From positions 372,001 through 436,000 of the forward strand of contig VIIQ02000048.1 of the NCBI GenBank assembly GCA_007449985.2: a stretch of DNA of 64,000 bases, read 5' to 3'. This DNA is from Desmodesmus armatus (lineage: Eukaryota > Chlorophyta > Chlorophyceae > Sphaeropleales > Scenedesmaceae). Made by a program: the position numbers and the translations under genes. The notes beneath the pieces are model-generated. The model searched no databases, had not been told where the DNA came from, and saw only the letters and a program-made list of their open reading frames with translations. Shown here one piece after another: positions 12,374 through 24,840 of the stretch (positions within the stretch are counted from its first letter, which is position 1; every line of letters starts with the position of its first letter).

Positions 12374-15300
12374 ATGAGTGCTGCAGTATTAGAGGGTTCG
12401 GGCAGCCACCCATCAGCACAGCTTGAGGCAGCTTTGGCAGCAGGGCCTGGTATGGATGGGGACGGTGGACACGAGTCTGACGATGACTTCCAGTATGAGG
12501 AGGTTGAGGTGCCTAGGTAAGGGACTTTTATGCACAAGAGATGCAGCATGGCTCTGCTGAGGCACATGAGCGTAAGGTTTGAGCTGCTGTGCCTGCAGCG
12601 GGGAAGAGGATGATGATGACATCAGCGAGGACCTGGATGCAGCCATGCGCAGCTTGCAGGCACTCACCACCAAGGTGAGAACGTCATCAGATATCAGCTT
12701 GTACCCCACCCAATTCATCAGGGTGCGAAGCAGTGCACAGGGCTTCCAGCAGCAATCAGGCATCTGACAGGGCAAGCATCCTGTTGGTAGTCTAGACACA
12801 TGCATGCAGTGAACTCCAGCACAAGCCTGTTGGCACTAATTGGCTTCTCTCGTGCCGTTGTGCCTGCAGAGCAGGACAGGCAGCGGGTCTGCAGCAGCAA
12901 GCATGAAGCCTGCCACGCCGCCGGGCCAAGTGGTGAGGCGGCCTGAGGTCATCGACGACTTTGTGCGCAACTTCTTTGTGCGCATGGGCCTGTCAAGGAC
13001 AGCAGAGGTCTTTGAAGCAGAGTGGTACGAGCTCAAGGCCACAGGGCGTCTGGAGGCAGCTGGCAGCACAATCGTGCCAGACATATACCTGCGAAATGGG
13101 GTGGGTTCCCAGCACAGGTGGCTCCAGGGTTGGCTGTATGGCTGGCTAGCTGTGTATCTTGATATTTTGCATGTGCTGGGGCAGGTCAGCAGTGGTGCAT
13201 GCAAGTGTCACTCATGTTCCATGTTGTGCTGACATGAGTTCTGCTGTCTGAGTCCTGCAGGAGCTAGAGGATGAGCTGGCGGGCATGCGGCAGGAGCTGG
13301 CAACAGCACGTGAGGTGGCAGCTCGTGCCAGCAGCACCTGGGACAAGTTCAGGAAGGAGCGGGACTTCCACCGCATGCACCACAAGCGAGTGGCGCAGGA
13401 GAAGAACAGGCTCATTTCTGACGTCAAGCGCCTCAAGGTGTGTGTAGCCTTAGCAGCTGGTGCTGATGCTGCCCCTGCTGAAGAGCCTGCCAGGCTGCTC
13501 GCTGTTCGCTGCAGCTGGCAGCTAAGCTTGGAGTACAGGGGCAGTTTGTAGCAGTTGGTATGCTGTGCTGTGCTTGTGGCAAGCTGCCAGCTGCAAAAGT
13601 GATGTTCCTGCAGCAGAGTGAAACTGCCAGTGGGCCACTGTTGCTTCAGCATGCTTGCGGTTGGTGACGATCCTACAGCTGTAGGAACTACGACATACAT
13701 ATCGGCCTGCTGCAAGCACTCATCAACGCACATGGTTGTGTGGCTACAGGCTCACTTTGCCAAGTACGAGCCTACCATCCTGGAGCTGAAACGCAAGTAT
13801 GAATCAGCAATGAAGGAGAAGATGCTGGCCGGCTTGGACAGGGACAAGATGGCGGCAAGGGTCAGTCACAAATGGGCAATTAGACCTGCCAGCTGAGCTC
13901 AGCACAGCCTGCAGCTGCATTCCGCCTGTGAGCCCATAACCAGCTTGTACTGCATGTTTGCACACTGCACCAATGCACCACTGGTGCAGCTGTCACAGAG
14001 TGGACAATATAGCTGCCCCCCGCATAGAAACTGGCATTGCCAAGGCGGAATTCCTATGCTGTTGATCAACCCAGTAACACGCTGCTGCGCAGGCCCACAC
14101 CCTGGAGGAGCGCCTCAGGCAGCTGCAGCAGCCACAGCAGCAGCAGCCTCCACAGCAGCAACAGCAGCAGGCTGTGCAGGGAGTCAGCAGCAGCAGCGCG
14201 GCAGGCGGCGCCTCAGAGGCGCGGCAGTCATCGGCCTGCATGTCTGCAGGAGCACGCAGCGGCAGTGGACCAGGCAGCATGCTGGCGCCATGGCCTGCTG
14301 CTGCCAGGAACCCCTATGCAGAGTGTGACCCACCCATGCCAGCACAAGTCAACAGCTTCACATGCCAAAAGAGCTTCAAGGTGGGCAGCAGAAGCAGCAG
14401 CAGGGCGAGGCGCTGCACTCTGGTGCTGCATACCCCTGCTCAGACAGGACAGAGTTCACGGCTTGCTTAGCTGGCAGGCAGAAGTCAACAGGCGTATGTG
14501 CTGGGAAGGGGTTGTGGCTTGAAGCCAGTGCTGGTGTTGTGCCGGCTTGCTGTTGCGCTTGTGCTTGCTTGCTGCAGGGTCACTTGCTCCCTGTGGCCAA
14601 CCTGGCCCTGCACCCCAGCAAGCCCATCCTGGCTACAGCCAGTGATGACAAGACCTGGAAGCTGTGGCACTTGCCAGCAGGAGACCTCATCATGTGTGGG
14701 GAGGGGCACAGGTGGGTCCGCAGCACAACGCACTCGGCTGTGCAGTTGTGGCCGCTGCAGGAGAATCATTCAAGGCTTGGCTGTATCGATACAAATTGGC
14801 AGCCTGGCAGCCGGTCTTAGGCTGTGAAACCACATGCCTGACTTGAGCGTGTTTTGCTGTCATGCAGGGACTGGGTTGCTGGAGTGGACTTCCACCCTTC
14901 AGGCACCAGCTTGGCTTCAGGCTCAGGTCAGCTGCTCCCCTGAATTGGCTGTTGCATCCAAACCATGTGTGGCTCTCAACGCCTAGACAGCATCCCAGCA
15001 CCTGCATCTGGGTGGTTGTGGTAATGGTATTTGGATATGGGTGTGTGCGGTGTGGGAGGGCGGGGGGCAGCAACAAGCGACAAACACGGCAGAGCACAGC
15101 AGAGCGCTCTGCTTCATTGCAAGCCACCGGCCTGTGAATCCTGAAGCATGCAATGCATGTTTGTCTAGGACATCCTGTTATTGCAGAGCCTATGACAATG
15201 ACTGCCATGTTGCCAACTTGAAATTGCTCTACTGGTTGTGTTCTGTTCTGTACCTGCAGGCGACAGCTGCGTGAAGCTGTGGAGCTTTGAGAAGCAGAAG

Positions 15301-16632
15301 TGTGTGGCCACCCTGTCTGACCACAAGCAGGCAGTGTGGAGCGTCAAGTACCACCATGGGGGGGACTGGCTGGCCAGCTGCAGTCTGGACCACAGCGTGA
15401 GGTGGGTAGCTGTGGGCACATGGCCTGGAAGAATGTGGAGAAGACTGTGAGGCTTTGCAGCAGCCCTTGCTTGCTCCGTGTTACCAAGCCCGAGTTTGGT
15501 TTACCAAGCCTGAATTTGTGTGGTTGAGGCCCATTGGACGCTGTCACCCATGGGGCCGTGCAGCGGCACCCACTAGGCATGGTGCACCACAGCCAAGGAC
15601 TAGTTGTGGGTGTGCCTGGAGGCAGATGCAGTGCAACAATTGTGGGGTTGTCAAGCGTGCGTACTGCCATCTTCTGCTGCAGGCTGTGGGATGTGCACAT
15701 CACCAAGTGCCGGCAGGTGTTGAGGGGACATGTGGACTCTGTGAATGAGATCCAGTGGCAGCCATTCGGTGCAGCTATTGCCACAGGTCAGTTGCGACCG
15801 TTTGCCACCCGGGTTGCAGTTTGGGTGAGACGGCAGGACCACAGCAGCACCAAAGCATTGCCAGGGGTGCGTGTGTTGGTTGTGTTGGCTTCACAGTTTT
15901 GCTGTGCCACCATACTGGCCTCCCTACCCTCACATGCCCAAGAACCTCTGCTCGTACCTCCCTGCTTGCCTGCCGCTCTGCAGCGTCCTCTGACAAGACA
16001 GTGTCCATCTGGGACCCCCGCAGCGGCCTGTCGACGTCAACATTCTACGGCCACCGCAACAGCTGCAACAGTGTGTGCTTCACACACAACGGCAGCAGCC
16101 TGGTGTCTGCTGATGCTGATGGTGTGGTGAAGCTGTGGGATGTACGCATGGTGGCAGAGGTGCTGACCATCAACTGCAGCAAGTACCCCGCCAACAAGGC
16201 TACCTTTGACGCAAGCAGCCTGGTAGGTGGCCAGGGTTGGGGCTTCTGACGGATCTGATTGGTCTGCGTGCAGCATGAACAGGGCACAATAACACTTGCA
16301 CCTGGTACCCCCCCCCTCCCTTCACAACCACCACCACCAAAGAAACTATGGCAGCCAAATCAGTGACTGTGCATCTGTGGCTTCCACAGCGCCCCCCTGG
16401 TTGGCTCATGTTCTGGCCTGTGTGTTTGCAGGTGGTGGCTGTTGCCAGTGACGATGGCAGCATCCGGTGCTTCAACACACGCACTGGGGAGCTGATCTGT
16501 GAGCTGCAGGGACATGAGGATGCAGTGCAGGCCGTGGTGTTTGACGGGCAGCCAGCAGCAGCAGCAGAGGTGGACAGCAGCGGACTTTTGATTTCATGTG
16601 GGTCGGATGCGACCTTCAAGGTGTGGTCGTAG
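12374..16632 (+). CDS. PF20: PF20/SPAG16 central-apparatus WD40 protein
   Basis: Axonemal protein of the central pair bridge, needed for flagellar motility in Chlamydomonas and mammals. Twelve exons join in phase to 634 residues (Chlamydomonas PF20 is about 606): 12374-12516, 12599-12674, 12870-13100, 13261-13437, 13750-13860, 14093-14380, 14578-14711, 14868-14926, 15260-15401, 15683-15786, 15984-16222, 16432-16632. Order: acidic N-terminus, the PF20 signature VIDDFVRNFFVRMGLSRTAE and EAEWYELK (about 93-125), coiled coil (about 150-250), a Gln-rich linker (about 260-285), CDPPMPAQVNSFTCQKSFK-like hinge, then seven WD40 repeats from about 343 to the end. Each repeat shows GH...SDD or WD/LW. 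The gene implies that the organism makes, or its recent ancestors made, motile flagella. Confidence 0.95.
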
Positions 16633-17091
16633 GCCACCCCCATCCCTGCTTGGGTGGATTTGAGACCTTGGTACTGTCGTGGCTGTGTAAAGTATCAAAG
16701 AATGAAGCCCCATACGGTGGAGACAGGACGGTTGTATACGAGTTCCAGGGTGGGTGAGCAACTTGTGTTGTAGGCAGGTGAAGGAATGACTGAATTGGCC
16801 TCCAATGGAGGGCTCTGATCAGGAGGGGGGTAGGACAAGCAAGGTGCGCCCTATCAGCACTGCCAACCCAAAAGATAATCGTCTGCTGTGAAATTATTGT
16901 TTCTCTGCCTGGTTGAGGCTGCCAGCTTCTTGATTGCGAGCACCGGCTAAACCCGTGCTCAAACCCTCAGGGAGTGGGTCGGATCTGTCTCGCTTTTGAG
17001 CCATCTTCGTGCTCCAGGTGTGCTGTTGCTGTGTAGAGAGTTCACCCCATCAGATCAGCTCTTGAAACCGCAGCCAACACCCAGCACAACC
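16633..17091. other. Intergenic: PF20 3' UTR and LHCI promoter
   Basis: No coding exon supported. TGTAA at 16686 lies 54 bases after the PF20 stop. The promoter of the following gene must lie in the right half; no clear TATA box was recognised. Confidence 0.6.
16686..16690 (+). terminator. Candidate polyadenylation signal TGTAA (PF20)
   Basis: TGTAA 54 bases after the stop codon. Confidence 0.5.
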
Positions 17092-19756
17092 ATGGCTCTG
17101 GTCACCAAGAGCGCCGTGAGCCAGAAGGCCGCTTTCGCTGGCCGTGTCGCACCTGTGCGCCCTCAGGTAGATGCCGGTCACCTGTTTGTAGCTGCCCGGA
17201 TGCTGGAGAGGTTCCTGCGTGACACAGCCTGTTGCCATCGCAGGCCACAAGGAGCGTGCGCGTCAGTGCAGCAGCCAGCACCAGGCCCACCTGGTTCCCA
17301 GGAAACCCCATCCCCGAGCACCTGGACACAGAGTGAGTGGCCGAGCCCCCAGATCGCCAGCAATCACTGCAGCAGCTGGACTAGGGCACAAAGCACAGAT
17401 CCTGGTCAGCAGATGATGCTGAGGCTCTGTGCAGCACATACAGCAGTTGGAAGGATCAAACAAACGTTCCAGACAGCCTCCAGTCTGCAGCCAGGCGTCA
17501 GGCTTGTGCACCCAGCCCTAGCAAAGCGAGGACGCCTGCAGCTGATGTTGCCTGTTGGTTGCCGGCGCCGTACTCTCTCTGTGTTTGCAGTGCCGCCAAG
17601 GACCTGGCTGGCAACTACGGCTTCGACCCCCTGTACCTGGCAGCCAAGGATGAGGAGACCTTCAAGTGGTGAGCAGCATTAGCCGCTGCACCCAAGGCAG
17701 ATGCATCAGCATTCAGCCAGCAGGTGCCACGCATTGGCCAGACAGTTTATCAGCTGCCCCAAGTACATTTTCAAAGCAAATCACACACCTGGCCCCTAGT
17801 TTTACCGGTGCGTTGGTGCTGCTTGCATACTTGTCACCTTTGTCTTGACCTTGTGTCTGTGGTTTGTGTTCTTTGTGTGCAGGATGGTCCACTCCGAGCT
17901 GCAGCACTGCCGCTGGGCCATGCTGGGTGCAGCTGGCATCATGCTGACCTCTGTGAGTTGCAGCTGCTGGCTTTTGACCAGTTTTCAAGCAGCGGGAACG
18001 TCTTGGCAGTGTTGATGGTACACCACCAACGGCAGCAGCAATTCCAGCTAGTGCAGTTGCAGCAGCAGGGGAGGCAACTGTTGCAGGCAACTGCAGCTAT
18101 GCACGCCTCACGGAACCGTCAGCAGAGACTTTGACAGCAGGCCTGCAGTGCATGTGGGCATACTTTGCAGCAGGTTGCGGACAGGACAGACTGGTGGCGT
18201 GTGCCTCAGCACTGTCCAATGTTGGGACCCACCTGGCTTCACGAGCCCCAGGCGATCAAGCAGCAAGGAAGCATATGTTCTGGCATTGATATTCAAGGGC
18301 CAAGCCTCAAACTAGTCGACATGCAAGTCTTGGTGCCTCTGGCAACACCTGGCGCCTGGTGCACGCGCAAACGGCACCAGGACACACTCCTGGTTTCGGT
18401 CTGTGTCTGGGCTACAACATCTTATACTTCATGTAGCTTGAGCAGTGTTCCCCATTTCTTGTTGTCCGTGCAGATCGGTGCAGCTGTCGGCCTGCCCTTC
18501 TCCCAGTGGTACGATGCTGGCAAGACCGCTGACCTGGGCAACTGGAGCTTCGGTGAGTAGCAGCAGCTTGTTGCGACAGCACTGGCGACAGCACCGGACA
18601 GTATGAGAGGTGGCTGGGCTGCCGGGGAATGTCAGCAATGACAGCTGGGTGGTGTAGGCCAGTGTTCTGCGCCGCGCAGTGGCCTGGCCCGACGATGCGT
18701 GTTCTGAGCAGCGGTGTGTGGCATGCTGTCAGTGTGGCTTCGTGCTGGTGGTGTTGCTACTTCCCACCATTCCCTCGCTCAAACGTACCTGCACATCTGC
18801 AGTCGACTGAGCATGTCCTTTGTGTCTTGTATATCATACTGTGCAGGCACCCTGCTGTTCACTGAGGCCATCCTGTTCCACTGGGTGGAGACCAAGCGTG
18901 GCATGGACCTGAAGAAGCCAGGCAGCCAGGCTGACGGCAGCTTCTTCGGCATCACCGAGGAGTTTGTGCCCAAGGAGAACGGCTACCCAGGTGCGGCACA
19001 CTTTCCTGCTGCACCAGCCACAGCTGCACCAGAGAAGTCGCTGGACTAGGGTTCCGCTAGGGTTTTGCTTCGGAGAATGCAGGGGCGTGGGGACTGGGAG
19101 CCTGGCAGCTCATCACCAAACCAGCTTGTGTTTGAGTTGCCAAGGGGCATTTCTTGGTTCCCTCGCTCAGCCAGCTGTCTTGACGTAATGGAGAGCCGAA
19201 GTGTGGAGTGGTGGTGCACAAAAGCTGCACATATCAGCAGTGTCATGACTGTCTGTCTGTTGTGGTCTTTTTTCTTAATCTGCAGGTGGCAAGTTCTTCG
19301 ACCCCATCGGCTTCTCTCGCGGTGACGTTGCCATGTACAAGAAGTACAAGCAGAACGAGGTCACCAACGGCCGCCTCGCCATGGTTGCCAACCTGGGCTT
19401 CTGGGCACAGTACGCAGCAACCGGCAAGGGCCCCATCGAGAACCTGCAGGTGAGCAGTTGGACAGTAGCAGACCTGTGTGTTCGTTGGGGATCACTGGGG
19501 AGTGCCACTGTGCTGTCTGGCGTTGTGCGCGCCGTGATGGAGTGTTGTATTGGATTGTCGGCACATACTGCAAGCGCGACGGCTTGTTTGCTGCACTGCT
19601 CAGGTGCAAATCAGTGTTAAGCATGCAGTGCTGCTCACTTGCTGACTGCGTTTTTGATTTTGTTTTGTTCTTCCGATCCTGCAGGACCACCTGGCAGACC
19701 CCTACCACGTCACCTTCGCCACCAACGGCATCAGCGTGCCCTTCATTCACAACTAA
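17092..19756 (+). CDS. Photosystem I light-harvesting chlorophyll a/b-binding protein (LHCA family)
   Basis: Plastid thylakoid antenna protein. Eight exons join in phase to 256 residues: 17092-17166, 17244-17332, 17591-17668, 17883-17952, 18474-18552, 18847-18990, 19286-19449, 19685-19756 (TAA). The first about 35 residues (MALVTKSAVSQKAAFAGRV) are a transit peptide. Mature start STRPTWFPGNPIPEHL and NYGFDPLYLA are LHCI-like. Helix B carries ELQHCRWAMLGAAG (about 84-100), helix C the stretch TLLFTEAILFHWVE, and helix A VTNGRLAMVANLGFWAQ; the Glu/Arg and Asn/His chlorophyll ligands are in place. The C-terminus LADPYHVTFATNG is typical of the family. Which LHCA paralogue it is cannot be decided without alignment. 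Tight GC-rich third positions suggest high expression. Confidence 0.95.
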
Positions 19757-20389
19757 GCGTTCAGCAGCGCGTAGCTGTTGGCTCCAACCAAGGGTGGCCC
19801 CGTCTCCCTTGCTGGGGTGTGTGTATGTGTGTTTTGTAGCTCTTCCTGGTGTGTGTTGTGTCGCTGCTGCCTCGGTGGCAGCAGCACACCTGTTTGGATG
19901 TTGACTGCATCCGCCCCCTGTCCTTGTTCAGTGTGAATTGAGTGTGTTATGCTGGCCATGCCAAGTGCTGAGTGTGGTCTGGCTGATCTAGGTAGAGTGT
20001 CTGTCGGTGGTGAACTGCAGCGTTTGTCACAGACTGTGTAACAAGCCCCTTTCACATCAACTTTCGCAGGAGGCTGCTGCTGACGTTGTCAAGTGGGTGA
20101 GATCAAGAAGACCCATGGCCACTACGCTCGTGAAAATCTGCACAAGCATGGGCAAGTGTGCAGTGCACTGCAGCTTGCAGGCAGCAGTATGGGCATGATC
20201 GTTGGCCTCTATCGAGGCCACAAACACAGAACTAAACATACAAAGCATCCAAGCAAAGCCCCGCACAGTGGCAAAGCAGCAGCTTCATGGTCACATACGA
20301 AACACCTGCAAGGGCCTGCGCCAGTGATGCGCTGGTACCAGCCACCATCAATCAAGCGCGCCTAGTCACCCTGTGGAGTATGGACAGCG
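19757..20389. other. Intergenic between convergent genes
   Basis: 3' UTRs of the LHCI gene (plus) and the NEK kinase (minus). TGTAA at 20037 is a candidate poly(A) signal for the LHCI gene. No other gene is supported. Confidence 0.6.
20037..20041 (+). terminator. Candidate polyadenylation signal TGTAA (LHCI gene)
   Basis: TGTAA about 280 bases after the stop codon. Confidence 0.4.
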
Positions 20390-23300
20390 CTACAGCTGCA
20401 CCATAACACCGTACTTGCCAGGTTTGATGCCAAGGTTGGCCCTGAAGGCGTTGAAGCGCCTGAGTACATCCTGCTGCTCTGCCAGCATCCTGGCATCTGC
20501 TTGGTCCGCCAGCTGCCCACTGTCATGCATGGCATGGGGCTGTGAGCTTGACGCTGACTGTCCACTGTGGCTGCCACCCCCTGCATTGTTGCTGCTGCTG
20601 ACAGCAGGGGCCTGCACGTTGTTGTCTGTACTCTGCATGGTTGAGCTGGGGTTGCGGGTGTACATGAATGACTGACCGGACAGGCACTGCTTGACCATGA
20701 CAGCCAGCGGCAAGTCGTCCTCGTCCTCGTCCTCACTGCCCTCAGCGTCCTCCACATCACCACCGCTGTCAGCGGCTGCCAGAACAGACACACAAGGCAC
20801 GTAAGAGATAGGCTTCGAGCTCTGCGCCTTGAGGTATGCTGCAGACCCTGGTGCTGCCCACAGTGAGGAGGGCCTGACCTTTGTTTCCTCTGCATCTGGT
20901 GCAGCAGGCGCTGAGCTGCTGTTGGTGCTGACCGGCAGCACTTGAGCATTCACTGGATGGTTTGACGCAGAAGGGCTGCCATATGCTGCGGCCGGGCTGC
21001 TACCACCTGGCTGCCCTGCGCAGCTAGTGGCACCACCCTGTGCCATAGCTGCAGGCAGCTGGCCACACCCAGCAGCAGCTGCTGCACCAGACTCATACGC
21101 CAGATTGCTGAACCAGTTGCTGCCCCCAGACAGACTCTGCTGGCCGATGACATAACCCTGGGAAGCAGGCGCGCCAGCAGCAGCAACAAAGGTTGCACCT
21201 GGGCTCTTGGCGCGTGAGGCGGCACCCCCAAGAGGGCTCAGCAGCCTGGGCAAGCTGCCGGAGTAGCTGGCGCTCCTGGTGCGGGTGCGCCTATCAGCAG
21301 AAGCAGAAGCATGCAGCGCCTGCAGGAGGTTGCCGTCGCCTGACAGCCAACCCTGCAGACTGTTTGGGGCTTGCTCACCCGTGGGCCTCCCAGAGGAGCG
21401 GCTGCTCCTTGCTGCAGGCACCAAGCCGGCATCGACCAACCCGCCCTTGTTGATGGCAGCCATGCTGGGGTCCCAACCTCTGAAGGCTGGGGCTGCTGTG
21501 CTGGCTGGTGCAGGAGCAGGAGCTGCCTGCTGCAGGGACTCAAGGGACTGCACAAGGGTGGCCAGCCAGTTGTCAGAGCAGCTGCCGTCCTTGCTGGGCA
21601 CAGCAGGCGCCGCGCCAGCCGCAGCTGCCAGCCAGGGAACCGGCACAGTGGGCAAGCACTGCACCCCGGTTTCGTCGGTGGTGCTCCTGTAACTGTCCGC
21701 TGCGCTGAGTGGCTGACTGCTGTGACCCTGCTCCTGTATTGCGCCGCATGGTGGGTACTCGTCTTGCTTCCAGCTGTGCATGTGCTGGCCCAGCGGCGAC
21801 TTTGGTGTGTGGGTGGGGCTGCTTTGTGCTGATGCTGAGCTGATGCGCCTGATCCCACTTGATGTGCTGCACTCCAGGCTACCAGTACCCATGTTGTGGA
21901 AGGCTGCGATCAGCTCTGAGCTGGGCTCATTAGCGGATGCCCAGATGTCCAAGCTGCAGCTGCCACCACCTACAGGCAACTTCTTCTTGAGGTGCTGCAC
22001 TGCCGCTGTCTCTGCATGTGACGGCACCGCCTGGAAGGGCAGGTTGATGCCGTGGTTTGCACCCATGGCCACAGCAGCTGAGTAGAAGGAGTTGGGCTTG
22101 GCCGTGCTTGGTGGCGCCTGCCCTGCAGCAGATACACCTGCGCTGCCCACGCTGCTCAGATCCTGCACACCTGGCATGCTGCTATCGGCTGTCGGTTGCA
22201 GAGCTGGCATTGGCGCTGGAGAATACTCAAGCTTTGACAGACAGGGGCTCATGACTGCGCTTGCTGTGCTGGTGCTGGGGGGCGCGCTGTTCATTGTACC
22301 TGTGTGAGCATTGGTGTGTGCTGAGCTCTGCGGTGGCTGCGACAACGCTGCAGCGTGCTGCTGTTGCTGCACAAGAGGGTTAGCTGGGGGCGGCCCGTAG
22401 TGCACAGCTCCGTCAACACTGCCCAAGATTGCTGTATCAATCTGCACCAAAACAAGAGGGGGAGGCTTGTTGGGGCCACTGCGCTGGTTGCCTTCTTGAC
22501 TGGGCTGTGTCCTGCTGTCTGGCACGCTGCTACCCTGCACAATTGAAGCAGCCTTGCTGCTGGCAGCAGGTGATGATGGAGACGCTGGCAGCCGCTGAGA
22601 TCCCATACGTGATGCAGACGACCTTGGAGTGGTAGCACCATCAGCAGACTGGCTGATGGATGCCAGTAACACCTCTGGCTGGGCGTCTGGGATGCTGCGC
22701 GCCCAGTCAAGGTAGGCGCCAAGATGCTGCCGGACGTAGGGTGTGTTGAGGACCTCTGACACACTTGGCCTGTCCTTGGTCTCTTTGGCCAGCATGCTCC
22801 TGACAAGAGCCTTGAGGCCGGTGCTGTAGCAGTCCGGCAGAGGGTCGTACTCAGCGGCAGCGATCTTGCGGTAAATGCCTGCAAGCCATGCATGCGGGAG
22901 CACAGAGGGCAGAATGGGGTCCGACATACACAGCATGCCATGAGCGCATAGCCTGACAGGCAAACTCTGCCAACAGCCAGACAAGTGATGCCGGCAGCAC
23001 TGTCTGAGACAGTGATGCGCATGGCACGCAAAGAAGGAACCGCAAACAAGATGTTCCTGACAAAGGCTTCGTCAACAGTTGGGTTGACGCAGCGTGCTGG
23101 GACTCTGCCACAGCAGCCCCGCAGCCACATTCAGAAAGGTGTGCTCACCTCCAATGTTTGAGGCCTCAAAAGCCTTCCGCTGGCAGGCGATCTCATACAG
23201 GATGCAGCCCAGCGCCCACACATCCGTCTTCTTGCCGTACCGCTTGCCATCACACATCTCTGGGCTCAGGTAGTGGGGTGTTCCCACCGTGGTGCCCACC

Positions 23301-24747
23301 ATGCTGCCATCTGTGTCGCACCCAGCCTTGGCCACACCAAAGTCAGCCAGCTTGAGCAGGGGCAAGCCCCCAAACTCTCCTGCAGCATACACATCAGCCA
23401 GGGTGCTGGACTTCGGGGCGCCTTTGGTTGGGGTTGCAGATCCTGGGGTTACAGAGCCTGGGGTTGCAGAGCCTGGGGTGGCTGCTCCTGTGCTGGGCCT
23501 CGTTGCGAGGATGTTGGAGGTCTTCAAGTCTCTGTGCAGGACGCCAGCTCCATGAACGTGATGCATGGCCAGGAGGATCTGCAGCAGGCACATGGTCTGT
23601 CAATTAAGCTGAAGCAAGCAGCTGCATCAAGGCCTGTACTGCAAAGACAGCATGCATGCCGTCCTGCATGTCCTGCATGGGGGGACGCTGGGCATGTCCT
23701 GCAGCGTGGGGACACACTGTGTGATACGATGCAGCCCAAGACGCAAGCAGGCAGCGACCGCCTGTCACCAGGAATATGCAGAAAATCTTGTTTGCATCTG
23801 CAGGACAGGCACAGTCCTGAAAGCCGCACCTGAACAAACAGGAACATGACGTGCTTCTCTGGCAGCAGCTGCCCTGCCTGCTTCTTCAGCATGCCTGAGA
23901 GGTCTCCTGCGTTGCAGAACTCCATGATGATGATGAGGTAGTTGGGGTCCATGAAGCAGTCACAGTACTTGACGATGTTGGGGTGCTTCATCCTTGCGAG
24001 GACATTCACCTGCAGGACACGCAAGCGCAGGACAAAGCACCTTGTGGCTGGGATGCGTTACTACTTGATGCAGCACAGCTAACTCTGCTTGAAGCAGGCT
24101 TCGTCCCTGCCAACAGGCTGGCTCAGCAGATGGTGCTGCAAGCAGCCTCCAAGTGCTGGGTCTCAGGCATTGAACGCACAATCCTGCTGCTTCTGGCGCT
24201 GTGCTGGGGCACAGTGACTATTGTGCTGGGGCGCAACATGGCCTTCTGTCAGCTGTCAAGCCATGCGCACCTCGTCCATGATAGCCTCTCGCTGCTTTGC
24301 AGATGCCATGGAGGCCTGACCAAATGATATCTCTTTGGCCACCAGCTGCTTGCCATCTGCACGTCGTATGGCAATGCTGACTGTGCCGAACGCCCCCTTG
24401 CCGATGGTCTCCAGCAGCCTGTACTCCTTGTAAAGCGTCTGGTGCGGCCTGGGGGCGATGCTAGGCACACCACTGGTCCAAGATGAGCTGCGAGGGCTGC
24501 ATAGGAGATCTGCTGACACTGCTGATGGCTTCTTGGGCGGTGGCAGAGGGGCTTCTGCCTCGTCATCCTCCTGGTTGCCCACCTGCCTTGCCAGCAGCTG
24601 CCAGGAGGTGAGCGTGCCTATGCTGTCATGTCTGTTGGTGGGAATCATGCTGGGAGTGCGTGAGCATGTCTGTATCAGGTCGTTCGGCGTCCAAGGAGTG
24701 TCGATCAACTCATTTGGAGGGTCCAGCTCTTGCTCCGCGTCTCCCAT
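20390..24747 (-). CDS. NIMA-related (NEK) protein kinase with a long C-terminal region
   Basis: Serine/threonine kinase of the NEK family, which acts in cell cycle and cilia. Minus-strand exons 24747-24271, 24009-23830, 23578-23149 and 22878-20390 join in phase to 1,191 residues. Kinase motifs: GKGAFG (about 116-121), Lys in LVAKE (138), MKHPNIVKY, HRDLK (about 234), LADFGVAK (about 297), YLSPEM and DVWALGCILYE. An insertion of about 48 residues with TPGSATPGS repeats separates SNILA from LKLADFG, where NEKs normally have about six residues. The kinase domain ends near 400; the remaining 790 residues are Ser/Ala/Pro/Gln-rich, with one acidic patch (EDEDEDDLPLAV) near the C-terminus. The reading frame is open back to an ATG at 24840, so 31 more N-terminal residues are possible. 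Confidence 0.92.
23431..23490 (-). repeat. Four 15-bp coding repeats (ATPGS unit)
   Basis: Four consecutive 15-base units, gggttgcagagcctg and variants, encode the ATPGS repeats inside the NEK kinase insertion. The TP pairs are possible sites for proline-directed kinases. Confidence 0.9.
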
Positions 24748-24840
24748 GATGTTATGATCCAACGATTCTTGTTGATATTGAGGTGTCAAGAAAATTATTG
24801 TCCGAGTTGATGGCTTCCAGTCGCCCCTTGCAGCTGTCAC

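Noticed and set aside
20362..22307. Several 80-200-codon frames opposite or beside the NEK C-terminal exon
   Set aside because: They overlap the kinase frame in other phases and show only Ala/Ser/Cys/Arg-rich composition from GCN-rich sequence.
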